From contig NZ_RZNJ01000004.1 in NCBI RefSeq assembly GCF_003994485.1, positions 124,001-188,000 on the forward strand: a DNA stretch of 64,000 nucleotides. Reading direction: 5' to 3'. This stretch comes from Arsenicitalea aurantiaca (GTDB lineage Bacteria; Pseudomonadota; Alphaproteobacteria; Rhizobiales; Devosiaceae). Positions 48,071 to 56,607 of the stretch are shown in pieces. Made by a program: the position numbers and the translations under genes. The notes below the pieces were generated by a model. It was given only the letters and a program-made list of their open reading frames with translations. It ran no database searches and was not told the origin of the DNA. Numbering within the stretch: the first letter of the stretch is position 1; each line of letters starts with the position of its first letter.

Positions 48071-49638
48071 GGCCCGCTGCCTGTGATGAAGCGGGCGCCT
48101 CTGAGCCCGATCATCATCGAGGGAGCATTGGTGTTGCCGCTGGTGATCCGCGGCATGACCGAGGCATCGGCGATCCTGAGCCCTTCGAGCCCGCGCACGC
48201 GGAGATCGGGCGTCACCACCGCCATCGCGTCATCGGCGCGGCCGATGCGACACGTCCCGACCGGATGGAAAGCCGTTCCGGCCTCGCGCCCGAGCGCTGC
48301 CTCAAAGCCATCCCGGTCCGACGGATCGGTCTTTGACAGTCTCGGTCCGAGGTACCTAGCCATGGCCGGCTGGCCGAGGATCAAGGCCATCTGCTCCATG
48401 CCGAGGCGCAGCACGTCCCGGTCGCGCGGGTCCGAGAAATAGTTGGCCCGGATGATTGGAGGCGCATCTGGATCCGCGCTCCGCACCGCAATGCTGCCGC
48501 GGCTCTCGGGCCGCAACTGATAGACCGAAGCGGTGAACCCGTGCCCAGGACCCTCCCCGCCGAAACCGGGCAGCCACAGCCGATAGTCGGAAAGCCCGGG
48601 GATCATGAAGCCCTGGACGTCGGGCTCCACAGCATCCGGGGAGGCCCGCAACAGCATGCCGGCGCCGAAGGGGCTCACACTGGCTTCGCCCCGCCCCAGC
48701 ACCATGGCCTCGATACCGGCCGCCAGCGCGCGATCGGCCCGGGTCAGATTGCGCAGGCTCACCGGCTCCGGGCAGGCATGGGAGATCCTGCCGCAGATGT
48801 GATCCTGAAGGTTCTGGCCGACACCCGGGAGTTCCGCGCGGACCGGTATCCCCGCGCTTTCGAGCACGTTGGCCGGACCGATGCCCGAGACCATCAGCAG
48901 GCGCGGGGAGTTGATCGCACCCGCAGAGAGAACTGTCTGTCCGGCGAACACGTCCTCGGTGCGCCCGCGATATTTGATCCTCGCGCCGCTCACCCGGCGC
49001 CCTTCGAGGATGAGGCCCGCAACATTTGCCCCGGTGAGGATCATGAGGTTGGCGGGCGGCCGGGCAAGGAAGGCGCGAGCCGAGGTGACCCTTCGCCCGT
49101 TCCGGACATTTAGGGCATAGCGCCCGACCCCCTCGAAGGGCGGCAAGTTGAAATCTTGCGAGATCGGATGCCCGGCTTCGCGCGCAGCGGCGAGAAACGC
49201 CCGGTAGAGGGGGTTGGATGCCGGGTGAAGCAGGGTTCCGACCGCGCCCTCGGGGCCGTCGAGGGCATCGAAGACGGGCGCCACAGACGCCCAGTCCCAG
49301 CCTTGCGCGCCGTCCGCCTGCCAACGGTCATAGTCCGACGGGCGGCCGCGCATCCAGACCACGCCATTGATCGCTGAAGACCCGCCCAGTACCCGGCCGC
49401 GCGGCCAGGAGAGGCGCCGACCGCCGAGCCCCGCTTCGGGCTCGGTCTCGTCACGCCAGACGGTGGTGTTGCCTGCCGAAAGCACCCCTGCGAGGATGGG
49501 AAGTTCGTGCACGACCGGCATCGGCCGCCCACCGCTTTCCACGAGCAGGATCTGAAGGGTCGTGTCCCGAGCCAGCTGACCTGCAAGCGTCGCCCCGGCC
49601 GACCCGCCCCCGATAACGAGGATGTCGGGGCGCCGCAT
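48058..49638 (-). CDS. GMC family FAD-dependent oxidoreductase
   Basis: A 526-residue GMC enzyme with ILVIGGGSAGATLAGQLARD, WPRGRVLGGSSAINGVVWMRG, the active-site TAFHPVGTCRIGRA and SGNTNAPSMMIGLRGA. It differs clearly from its convergent neighbour, so the pair is not a recent duplication. It is six bases downstream of the ABC ATPase gene and likely in the operon deacetylase-permease-ATPase-GMC. Confidence 0.92.
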   Translation of the reverse strand: MRRPDILVIGGGSAGATLAGQLARDTTLQILLVESGGRPMPVVHELPILAGVLSAGNTTVWRDETEPEAGLGGRRLSWPRGRVLGGSSAINGVVWMRGRPSDYDRWQADGAQGWDWASVAPVFDALDGPEGAVGTLLHPASNPLYRAFLAAAREAGHPISQDFNLPPFEGVGRYALNVRNGRRVTSARAFLARPPANLMILTGANVAGLILEGRRVSGARIKYRGRTEDVFAGQTVLSAGAINSPRLLMVSGIGPANVLESAGIPVRAELPGVGQNLQDHICGRISHACPEPVSLRNLTRADRALAAGIEAMVLGRGEASVSPFGAGMLLRASPDAVEPDVQGFMIPGLSDYRLWLPGFGGEGPGHGFTASVYQLRPESRGSIAVRSADPDAPPIIRANYFSDPRDRDVLRLGMEQMALILGQPAMARYLGPRLSKTDPSDRDGFEAALGREAGTAFHPVGTCRIGRADDAMAVVTPDLRVRGLEGLRIADASVMPRITSGNTNAPSMMIGLRGARFITGSGPQAS

Positions 49639-49644
49639 GACGGC

Positions 49645-50430
49645 TCAGCCGCGCGCCACGGATTTGAGGAAGCCGCGGGTTCGCTCCTCGCGCGGATTGC
49701 TCATCAGCTCGGCCGCCGTGCCGGTTTCGACGACCCGCCCCTTGTCCATGAAAATGACGCGGTCGCTGACTTCGCGGGCGAAGCCCATCTCGTGAGTGAC
49801 GACGATCATCGTCATGCCGTCGGCCGCGAGGTCGCGCATGACCTGGAGCACTTCGCCCACGAGTTCGGGGTCGAGAGCCGAAGTGGGCTCGTCAAACAGC
49901 ATGAGCTGGGGCTGCATGGCGAGTGCTCGCGCGATGGCGACGCGCTGTTGTTGCCCGCCCGACAGTTCGGCGGGATAGGCCTCTGCCTTCGCCTCGAGTC
50001 CGACGCGCGCGAGAAGCGCCATGGCCTGCTCGCGCGCTTCAGCCGGACGCCGCTTGAGCACCTGGATCGGTCCCTCGGTCACGTTCTGCAGCGCGGTCAG
50101 GTGCGGGAAGAGATTGAAGCGCTGGAACACCATGCCGGTCTTGCGACGCTGCCGGGCGATCTCCTTTTCGGTCAGCGGCTGCAGGGCCTCGCCCACCCGC
50201 CGATAGCCGAGCAGTTCGCCCTCGAGCCAGATCGAGCCCTTGTCATAGGTCTCGAGCTGGTTGATGCAGCGCAGGAAGGTCGTCTTGCCCGATCCCGAGG
50301 GGCCGATGATGCAGACGACTTCGCCCCGCATCACGTCGCAGTCGACCTCGATGAGCGCCTCGAAATCCTGGAAGGTCTTGCCGACGATGCGCGCCGAAAC
50401 CAGGGGCGTTGCTGCAGCCGCACCGTTCAT
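49645..50430 (-). CDS. Amino-acid ABC transporter ATP-binding protein
   Basis: A 261-residue GlnQ/HisP-type ATPase: Walker [16 protein letters not shown], signature [17 protein letters not shown], Walker [15 protein letters not shown] and [11 protein letters not shown]. It overlaps the permease stop by four bases. Confidence 0.94.
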   Translation of the reverse strand: MNGAAAATPLVSARIVGKTFQDFEALIEVDCDVMRGEVVCIIGPSGSGKTTFLRCINQLETYDKGSIWLEGELLGYRRVGEALQPLTEKEIARQRRKTGMVFQRFNLFPHLTALQNVTEGPIQVLKRRPAEAREQAMALLARVGLEAKAEAYPAELSGGQQQRVAIARALAMQPQLMLFDEPTSALDPELVGEVLQVMRDLAADGMTMIVVTHEMGFAREVSDRVIFMDKGRVVETGTAAELMSNPREERTRGFLKSVARG

Positions 50431-51389
50431 CGCTGCGCCCTCCGCACGAAGCCCCGCCCGAACCGGCGCTCCAGCATCTGCTGGAAAATGCTGAGGATCG
50501 TCACGACCACCAGATACCAGACCGTCGCGACCATCAGCAGCTCGATGACCCGCGTATTGACGAAATAGAGGTTCTGCACGCTGCGCAGGAGGTCCGAAAA
50601 GCCGATGATCGAGGCAAGCGAGGTCATCTTGATCATGCTGATGAACTCATTGCCGAGCGGAGGCAGGACGGTACGCATTGCCTGGGGCAGAACGATCCGC
50701 CGGAGCGCGGTGGCGCCCGTCATCCCGATTGCCTTGGCCGCTTCGAATTGCCCGCGATCGACCCCGAGCAGGCCCGCCCGGATGATCTCGGAGGCATAGG
50801 CGCCGGCATTGAGCCCGAACCCCAGGATTGCCGCCGTCACGGGCGTGATCACCTCGACCGTCCGGGCCTCGAAAAGCCCGAACAGGCTGAGCCGCGGAAA
50901 CACCAGCGCCAGGTTGAACCAGATCAGCAATTGCAGGATCAGCGGCGCCCCGCGAAAGAACCAGGTGTAGAAGATTGAGGCGCCGCGCAGCACCGGGTTG
51001 ACCGAGTCGCGCGCAATCGCACACATCAGGCCGATGACGACCCCGATCGCCATGCAGACGATCGACATCCAGATCGTGTTGAAAAGGCCCATCATGATGG
51101 TGGGCCAGAACATGTACTGCCAGGTTATCGCCCAGTTGATGTCGCCCATCGCAAAGGCGCGGACGATGCCGAAGGCGGCCAGCACGATGAGCCCGACGCT
51201 CAGGATCCGTCCATAAGGAATGGTCCTTATGGTCCGCATCTTGGAGATATCGAGATCGCTGACGGTGCCCGGCGCGGTTTCGCGCCCCGCCCTGTCCGGT
51301 GTCGTGTGCATGCTGGCCCGCCATGTCTTGGGAGGTTCGGAGGGAGTGCCGGAGCCCGGTCCTGTCGAGGCGAAACCGTCTGTTGCCAT
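50427..51389 (-). CDS. Amino-acid ABC transporter permease
   Basis: HisM/GlnP-type permease of 320 residues. A hydrophilic N-terminal stretch of about 55 residues precedes the membrane part, which has the EAA loop [37 protein letters not shown] and a [12 protein letters not shown] segment. ATG 51389 has an AAGGGA site; ATG 51311 (MHTTPDRAG) is an alternative. No second permease gene is present, so it probably forms a homodimer. Confidence 0.92.
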   Translation of the reverse strand: MATDGFASTGPGSGTPSEPPKTWRASMHTTPDRAGRETAPGTVSDLDISKMRTIRTIPYGRILSVGLIVLAAFGIVRAFAMGDINWAITWQYMFWPTIMMGLFNTIWMSIVCMAIGVVIGLMCAIARDSVNPVLRGASIFYTWFFRGAPLILQLLIWFNLALVFPRLSLFGLFEARTVEVITPVTAAILGFGLNAGAYASEIIRAGLLGVDRGQFEAAKAIGMTGATALRRIVLPQAMRTVLPPLGNEFISMIKMTSLASIIGFSDLLRSVQNLYFVNTRVIELLMVATVWYLVVVTILSIFQQMLERRFGRGFVRRAQR

Positions 51390-51409
51390 CGTCCCTTCCC
51401 GATCCGGGC

Positions 51410-52324
51410 CTAGCGCGAGGGGAGTGCGATCTGGGGCACGGGCTGCCGCCAGAAGGGGATCTGCTCGATGTCCGGCTGCCATTCGCCGCGCTTGACGAGC
51501 CCGTCTATGTGTTCGGCGATCTCCGCCATGCTGGCAAACCACACCGAACCCTTGGCCTGCATGTGCTCGATGAGCTCGACCATCGCCTCAGCGCGGGCGA
51601 GCCGGCCCGAAACGAACGGATGCCAGATCGAGCTCCATAGCCCGCCATGATTCCAGGCGGCGTCGAACTCGGCGCGAAACACATCCATTGCCCGTTGGGG
51701 CGACTGGATGGTCATCCCCATGTTGAATTCCTTGAGGTTGACGTATTGCGGCCAGTCGTCGAGCGGGTGATCGGAGGGCAATTCGATGAGCCGGCCTTTG
51801 CTCCCCTCGAGCAGATAGGGCACGTCGTGCCCAGCGAGCGAGGCGTCGTAGCGGAAGCCATATTCGATCAGCAAATCGAGCGTGTGCTCGGAGAAGGCAC
51901 CCGAGGGGCTGCGATAGCCCGCGGGCGGCTTGCCCGTCACTTTCTCGATCGCCGCAATGCCGGCTTCGAGCACGCGCCGTTCGTCATCTTTGGAAATCTG
52001 GTTGGTACGCTCGTGCAGCCAGCCATGATGGCCAAGCTCGTGCCCGTCCGCGAGCAGGAGCTCGATCGCCTCCGGATAGGTCTTAATGCACCAGCCGGGA
52101 ACGTAAACGGTCTGCTTCAGGCCGAAATGCCGCCAGATGCGGGCGATGCGCGGAATGGCGACGCGCGGTCCGTAGCGCAGGGATGACGAGAGATTGATCC
52201 GGCGTTCGGCGTCTGCGGGATAATAGAGATGAAGCAGGCTCTCCGCATCGAAGTCGAAGGCGAAGCACACCGCGCAGCGCGCATTGCCGGGCCAGGGCGG
52301 CGGATTGTCTATCAATGGCAGCAT
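51410..52324 (-). CDS. Polysaccharide deacetylase family (allantoinase/PuuE-like) hydrolase
   Basis: A 304-residue NodB-fold protein. It has CAVCFAFDFDAES, HFGLKQTVYVPGWCIKTYPEAIELLLADGHELGHHGWLHERT and PAGYRSPSGAFSEHTLDLLIEYGFRYDASL. There is no signal peptide, so it is cytoplasmic. This branch includes allantoinase-like and cyclic-imide hydrolases rather than wall deacetylases. Being first in an amino-acid ABC operon also points to small-molecule hydrolysis. GTG 52330 is an alternative start. Confidence 0.85.
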   Translation of the reverse strand: MLPLIDNPPPWPGNARCAVCFAFDFDAESLLHLYYPADAERRINLSSSLRYGPRVAIPRIARIWRHFGLKQTVYVPGWCIKTYPEAIELLLADGHELGHHGWLHERTNQISKDDERRVLEAGIAAIEKVTGKPPAGYRSPSGAFSEHTLDLLIEYGFRYDASLAGHDVPYLLEGSKGRLIELPSDHPLDDWPQYVNLKEFNMGMTIQSPQRAMDVFRAEFDAAWNHGGLWSSIWHPFVSGRLARAEAMVELIEHMQAKGSVWFASMAEIAEHIDGLVKRGEWQPDIEQIPFWRQPVPQIALPSR

Positions 52325-52480
52325 CTGCACCCGCCCCCGGAGACTTTATGGTCGGGCCTCGCCGTGCGATCAGGGGCACGCCGGCTGCTGCCGGAGATTG
52401 CCCGCCGGGCCGCTTCGGGCTAGGCGTCTGGACCAGTGCAATCGAGCCTAGTGGCAAAATGTTTTGTGTCAACGTCAATT

Positions 52481-52496
52481 TTAGAGTTAGATATAA
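52481..52496. promoter_or_regulatory. Possible weak operator between the deacetylase and TetR genes
   Basis: TTAGAGTTAGATATAA shares about 11 of 16 positions with the TTATACTCGACTATAA element found twice elsewhere in this island, and lies in the divergent region upstream of the TetR gene. It is a tentative match only. Confidence 0.3.
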
Positions 52497-52561
52497 GAAA
52501 CGGGGACACCGCGCCCGTTTCGATTCACCAAAAGCACAGTCGACTGGGAGGATGTGAGGCC

Positions 52562-53200
52562 ATGGCTCAAGGAGGCCTGAGGGCGAAGCACAGGAAGCAA
52601 CGGACCGAGCAGGTGCTGAGCGCCGCGCAGAGCCTGTTCGGCAAATGGGGCTATGAGGGGACCCATATCGAGGCGATCGCCGCCAAGGCTTCGGTATCCA
52701 CCGCCACCGTCTACAACTATTTCACGACCAAGCCGAACCTGCTGATGGAGCTCGCCCTGCGCCACGTGCAGGTGGCGCTGCCCGAACGCCGCAACCTGAT
52801 CCGCGACCTGCCCGACGATCCGGTCCGCGGCATCCTCGCTTTCGAGAAGCTGCTCGCCGACCAGGCGACGCGTCATCTCTCCCGCGATTGCTGGCGCGTC
52901 ATCATGTCCGCGCAGTATATCGAGCCCGATGGCCCGGCGAGCCGCACCGGGGCGCGGCTCAACACGCTGATCCGGCGTCACTATGTTCGGCTGTTCCGCA
53001 CCTATCAGCAGCGCGGACGGATTTCGGGCGACGTGGACCCGTTCCTGCTCGCCGATGTCATCGTCGACGTCACCACAGCGCATTTCGGAAATTTCGTCGC
53101 GAGCGACACGAGCACCGTCGCCGACATGCTGACCCGCGGCGAACGGCACATCCGGCTGATCATCTCGAGCATGCTCAGCGAGCAATCGGCGGCCGCCTAG
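52562..53200 (+). CDS. TetR family transcriptional regulator
   Basis: A 212-residue regulator with the HTH pattern QVLSAAQSLFGKWGYEGTHIEAIAAKASVSTATVYNYFTTKPNLLMELA. ATG 52562 (MAQGGLRAKHRKQ) has a GTGAGG site; the upstream extension contains no conserved residue. It stands between the importer operon and the hydrolase operon, so it probably controls the island. Confidence 0.9.
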   Translation: MAQGGLRAKHRKQRTEQVLSAAQSLFGKWGYEGTHIEAIAAKASVSTATVYNYFTTKPNLLMELALRHVQVALPERRNLIRDLPDDPVRGILAFEKLLADQATRHLSRDCWRVIMSAQYIEPDGPASRTGARLNTLIRRHYVRLFRTYQQRGRISGDVDPFLLADVIVDVTTAHFGNFVASDTSTVADMLTRGERHIRLIISSMLSEQSAAA

Positions 53201-53218
53201 ATGAGGCCATAACTAAAT

Positions 53219-53234
53219 TTATACTCGACTATAA
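53219..53234. promoter_or_regulatory. 16-bp operator-like element, copy 1
   Basis: TTATACTCGACTATAA, symmetric at 14 of 16 positions, within an AAATTT...AATTT setting that is unusually AT-rich for this genome. It lies between the TetR stop and the amidinotransferase start. An identical copy is at 58872-58887. Confidence 0.65.
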
Positions 53235-53320
53235 TTTCTGTTGAAACCGATTTCGGCAGTTCCTAAGCTCCCCCTGCGTCGCGATCGACGCGCTGATGCC
53301 GAAGGCGGGGGACAGGGCCC

Positions 53321-54325
53321 ATGGGTGCGATTACCGAGAGCGAGTGGCGCTACAACAAGCTGATCAAGGACTTCCCTTCGGAGCCCGAGCCAGCATTCGA
53401 GGACGTCGACCAGCAGACGCGCTGGTGGGGCCGCAAATGGGGCTGCACCAATGACGTGGGCCGGCTGCGCATGGTGCTGATGCATCGGCCGGGTGACGAG
53501 GTCAACATCGTCGACACGTCCAAGCGTCTCGACAACAACGCCTTTGGCGACGTCCAGCAGGGATGGTACTGGCGCGGCGACGAGGCGCCCGACCTTTCCG
53601 CGATGCAGGCCCAGCACGATGGCTATGTGGCTGCGTTGCGCGCGGAGGGCGTGGAGGTCGTCTTCATCGACGAGGCGGCGCCCGGGCGGATGAAGACCTG
53701 CTACACGCGCGACGTCGTCGCTGCGGTCGATGGTGGGGCCATCATCATGCGCCTCGGCCCGCGGATCCGCCGCGGCGAGGAACTCCCGGCAACCCGCACG
53801 CTCGCTGCGCTCGGCTGCCCGATCCTGCGCACCGTCTCGGGCACCGGCATCGCCGAGGGCGGCAGCTTCTGCTGGCTCAACGACAAGACCGCTGCGATCG
53901 GCGTCTCTTCGCGCGTCAACGCCGAAGGCGCCCGCCAGATCGAAGAAGTCCTGCGCGCCCAGGGCGTCGAACTCATCAAGGTACCGCTGACCGGCTACCG
54001 GCTGCATATCGACGGGCTTTTCGTGATGATCGCGCCGGACCTCGCCATCGCCAATTTCACGCTTCTGCCGTTCTGGTTCATCGAGCGGCTCGGGGAATTG
54101 GGCATCCATCTTATCGAACTGCACCACGAGGACGATGGGGCGATCGTCAATTCGCTTGCCGTGGCGCCCGGGCGGATGCTGATGCCCGAGGGCGTTTCGG
54201 ACCACACCATGGCCCGATTGCGCAGCCATGGGGTCGAGGTCGTGACCGTGCCCTATGACAAGGTGATCATGGGTGGCGGCGGGCTCCACTGCTCGACCGC
54301 CCCGCTGATCCGCGACGCGCTCTGA
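53321..54325 (+). CDS. Amidinotransferase / dimethylarginine dimethylaminohydrolase-like protein
   Basis: A 334-residue pentein-fold protein. The expected catalytic set is visible: an acidic CYTRDVVAAVDGG segment, His229 and Asp231 in GYRLHIDGLF, and the nucleophile Cys324 in GGGGLHCSTAP near the C-terminus. Members hydrolyse or transfer guanidino groups (arginine deiminase, DDAH, amidinotransferases). It leads an operon with an M20 hydrolase, a nitroreductase and a ThDP enzyme. Its guanidino substrate cannot be told from sequence. Confidence 0.87.
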   Translation: MGAITESEWRYNKLIKDFPSEPEPAFEDVDQQTRWWGRKWGCTNDVGRLRMVLMHRPGDEVNIVDTSKRLDNNAFGDVQQGWYWRGDEAPDLSAMQAQHDGYVAALRAEGVEVVFIDEAAPGRMKTCYTRDVVAAVDGGAIIMRLGPRIRRGEELPATRTLAALGCPILRTVSGTGIAEGGSFCWLNDKTAAIGVSSRVNAEGARQIEEVLRAQGVELIKVPLTGYRLHIDGLFVMIAPDLAIANFTLLPFWFIERLGELGIHLIELHHEDDGAIVNSLAVAPGRMLMPEGVSDHTMARLRSHGVEVVTVPYDKVIMGGGGLHCSTAPLIRDAL

Positions 54326-55920
54326 TGAGCCGCGCGGAGGCCGGCTGGTCGCCGGCGCAAGCCCTGGCACTGGCGTTTCTCGATGAGAAACGCCCCGCCT
54401 TTTCGGCGGACCATATGACCATCTGGAACTTCCACGAGCCCTCCTGGCGCGAATATCGATCCTCGCGCTGGTATGCCGATCGCCTGGAAGCCGAAGGGTT
54501 CACCGTCGAACGTGGCACTGCCGGCATGCCGACCGCTTTTCGCGCGCGCTGGAGCAACGGGCCGGGGCCTGTTGTTGCCGGTTATGCCGAATATGACGCT
54601 GTCCCCGGCCAGTCCCAGGCGCCCGTGCCCTATCGCGCGCCCCGACCGGGTGTGAGCCCGCGCGCCGCAGGGCACACCGACCCGCATTCGGCGCTCGGCA
54701 TCGGCTCCTTTGCCGGCTTTCTCGCCGCCAAGCACGCCATGGAACGCGAGGGGATCGGCGGTACGCTCGTCTATTTCGGCGAACCGGCCGAAAAGATGTG
54801 CGGCGCCAAGCCCGTCCATGCCGCCCATGGCTATTATGAGGGGCTCGACGCGGCGATCAGCTTTCACCCGCATTCCTTCCCGGCCCTCACCAATGGCTGC
54901 TTCTGGGAAACCACGAGCGCGCCCTATTGGAGCCGGATCTACACCTTCCATTGCGAGGATCCGCAGACCTGGCAGAACGAAGCCTCGGGCGGCAACGTTA
55001 CCCATGTGCACGCCATTGCGCGCGCCCCGGCCGCCATCGATGCGGTGTGCCTGATGTACACCAATTCCAAGATGATGAAGGAATCCATGCTGCCCCATAC
55101 AGGCAGCTGGACGCTGAACGAGTTCATCCCCATCGCCGGGCAGGCCGCCGCCGACAACATCGCGCCGGGCATCGGGCAGATCCAGTATTCCATGCGCGCG
55201 CCGACACTGGCCATGTGCGAGGCGGTGTTCGCCGTGCTCGATCGCAATGCCGAGCACATCGCCGCAATGAGCCATTGCCGGCTCGAAAAGGCGTGGATCA
55301 CCAAGACCCGGGCCGGTCTGCCCAACAAGGCTTTCGCCGAGCTGACCTACGCCAATTTCGAGCGCCTCGGCCCACCGGTATGGCCCGAGGAAGCCAAGGC
55401 CTTTGCGCGCGACATCCAAGCCTCGCTCGAGCTCGAGCCGATGGACGAGCCCTTCATCCCCGGGATGGAGCAGATGACGCCGCCCTGGGAGGCCGAAGCC
55501 GCCTTCCGCCAGCAGCTGCCCGCCTGGCAGCTCAACTATGCCGCCGACGACTATGTCGACTACACTTGGCACGCCCCTACGGTCCGGCTCTACGTCGCCC
55601 GCCCCACCCTGCAGGCGCCGAAAGGCAGTGCCTATCGCTATCACGAGTGGACGCGCCATGCGATGGGCGGGGTCCCTGCCTGCATCGACCCGATGTGGTC
55701 CAAGGCGTCCGAGGTGATTGCAACGACCATCCTCGACCTCATGACGCGCCCGGACATGCTGGCCGCCATTCGCGCCGAGTTCAATGAACGGACCGGCGGC
55801 GGGGTTGGGGGGACCAGATGGTGCCCCCCACTCCTGCCGCCTGATTTCGAGGCGCCGATCGGCTATCGCTGGCCCGAATACGTCGATACCCCACGCGGAC
55901 CCGAATGGACGGTGCCGTGA
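54325..55920 (+). CDS. M20 family amidohydrolase (AbgB-like)
   Basis: A 531-residue zinc peptidase-like hydrolase resembling p-aminobenzoyl-glutamate hydrolase subunit B. It shows VVAGYAEYDAVPGQSQ, the metal motif GHTDPHSALG, GEPAEKMCGAKPVHAAHGYYEGLDAAISFHP and NEASGGNVTHVHAIA. It overlaps its upstream gene by one base (TGATG). The likely role is splitting an amide bond of an amino-acid conjugate. Confidence 0.86.
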   Translation: MSRAEAGWSPAQALALAFLDEKRPAFSADHMTIWNFHEPSWREYRSSRWYADRLEAEGFTVERGTAGMPTAFRARWSNGPGPVVAGYAEYDAVPGQSQAPVPYRAPRPGVSPRAAGHTDPHSALGIGSFAGFLAAKHAMEREGIGGTLVYFGEPAEKMCGAKPVHAAHGYYEGLDAAISFHPHSFPALTNGCFWETTSAPYWSRIYTFHCEDPQTWQNEASGGNVTHVHAIARAPAAIDAVCLMYTNSKMMKESMLPHTGSWTLNEFIPIAGQAAADNIAPGIGQIQYSMRAPTLAMCEAVFAVLDRNAEHIAAMSHCRLEKAWITKTRAGLPNKAFAELTYANFERLGPPVWPEEAKAFARDIQASLELEPMDEPFIPGMEQMTPPWEAEAAFRQQLPAWQLNYAADDYVDYTWHAPTVRLYVARPTLQAPKGSAYRYHEWTRHAMGGVPACIDPMWSKASEVIATTILDLMTRPDMLAAIRAEFNERTGGGVGGTRWCPPLLPPDFEAPIGYRWPEYVDTPRGPEWTVP

Positions 55921-56606
55921 CCAAGGCGCCGCCGGCTCCGCTTTCGGTGGCGTCTGCGCTCGAAAGGCGTGTGTCGGTTCGGGCGTTCCTCGATCGGCCG
56001 GTGCCCCGCGAGATCATCGAGCGCATCGTGCGCCAGGCGGCGCGGGCGCCATCCGGCGGCAATCTCCAGCCCTGGCACGTGCGGATCATCGATGGCAGCG
56101 ACATGGCAGCCTTCAAGGCGCTGATGGACCAGCGCATCCGCGAAGCGCCCGATAGCGAGCCGATGCCGGCACCCTTCTACCCCGATCCATTGACGAGCGC
56201 GCAGCTCAGGCGTCGCCAGCGCAATGGCGAAATTCTCTATGCTGCGCTCGGCATCGATCGGACCGACATGGCCGCCCGGCGCGCCTGGAACGCGCTCAAT
56301 TTCCGCTTCTTCGGCGCGCCCAGCGGCGTCTTTCTGTTCCTCGACCGGAATGCTACGCCTTTTCAGTGGCTCGACCTCGGCATCTATCTGCAGTCGCTCC
56401 TGCTGCTGCTTGCCGAAAACGGGCTCGAGGCTTGCCCGCAGGCCGATTGGGCGATGTATGGCGAGACCGTATCCGGCGCCCTTGGCGTGGATCAGGCGCT
56501 GATGCTGGTCTGCGGCGTCGCCATTGGCCATGCCGATCCGGCCCATCCTGAAAATCATATCCGCACCGAGCGCGACGATCCCCTGGCCCAAGAGAGGAAC
56601 GGGTAA
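55905..56606 (+). CDS. Nitroreductase family protein
   Basis: A 233-residue FMN-dependent nitroreductase fold: RRVSVRAFLDRPVPREIIERIVRQAARAPSGGNLQPWHVRII and, near the C-terminus, ALMLVCGVAIGHADPAHPENHIRTERD. ATG 55905 overlaps the M20 gene by 16 bases; GTG 55917, overlapping its stop, is an equally good start. The role in this pathway is not evident. Confidence 0.85.
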   Translation: MDGAVTKAPPAPLSVASALERRVSVRAFLDRPVPREIIERIVRQAARAPSGGNLQPWHVRIIDGSDMAAFKALMDQRIREAPDSEPMPAPFYPDPLTSAQLRRRQRNGEILYAALGIDRTDMAARRAWNALNFRFFGAPSGVFLFLDRNATPFQWLDLGIYLQSLLLLLAENGLEACPQADWAMYGETVSGALGVDQALMLVCGVAIGHADPAHPENHIRTERDDPLAQERNG

Positions 56607-56607
56607 A

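Noticed and set aside
51410-52324. Peptidoglycan or chitin deacetylase acting on the cell wall
   Set aside because: It has no signal peptide or membrane anchor and sits in an amino-acid import operon.
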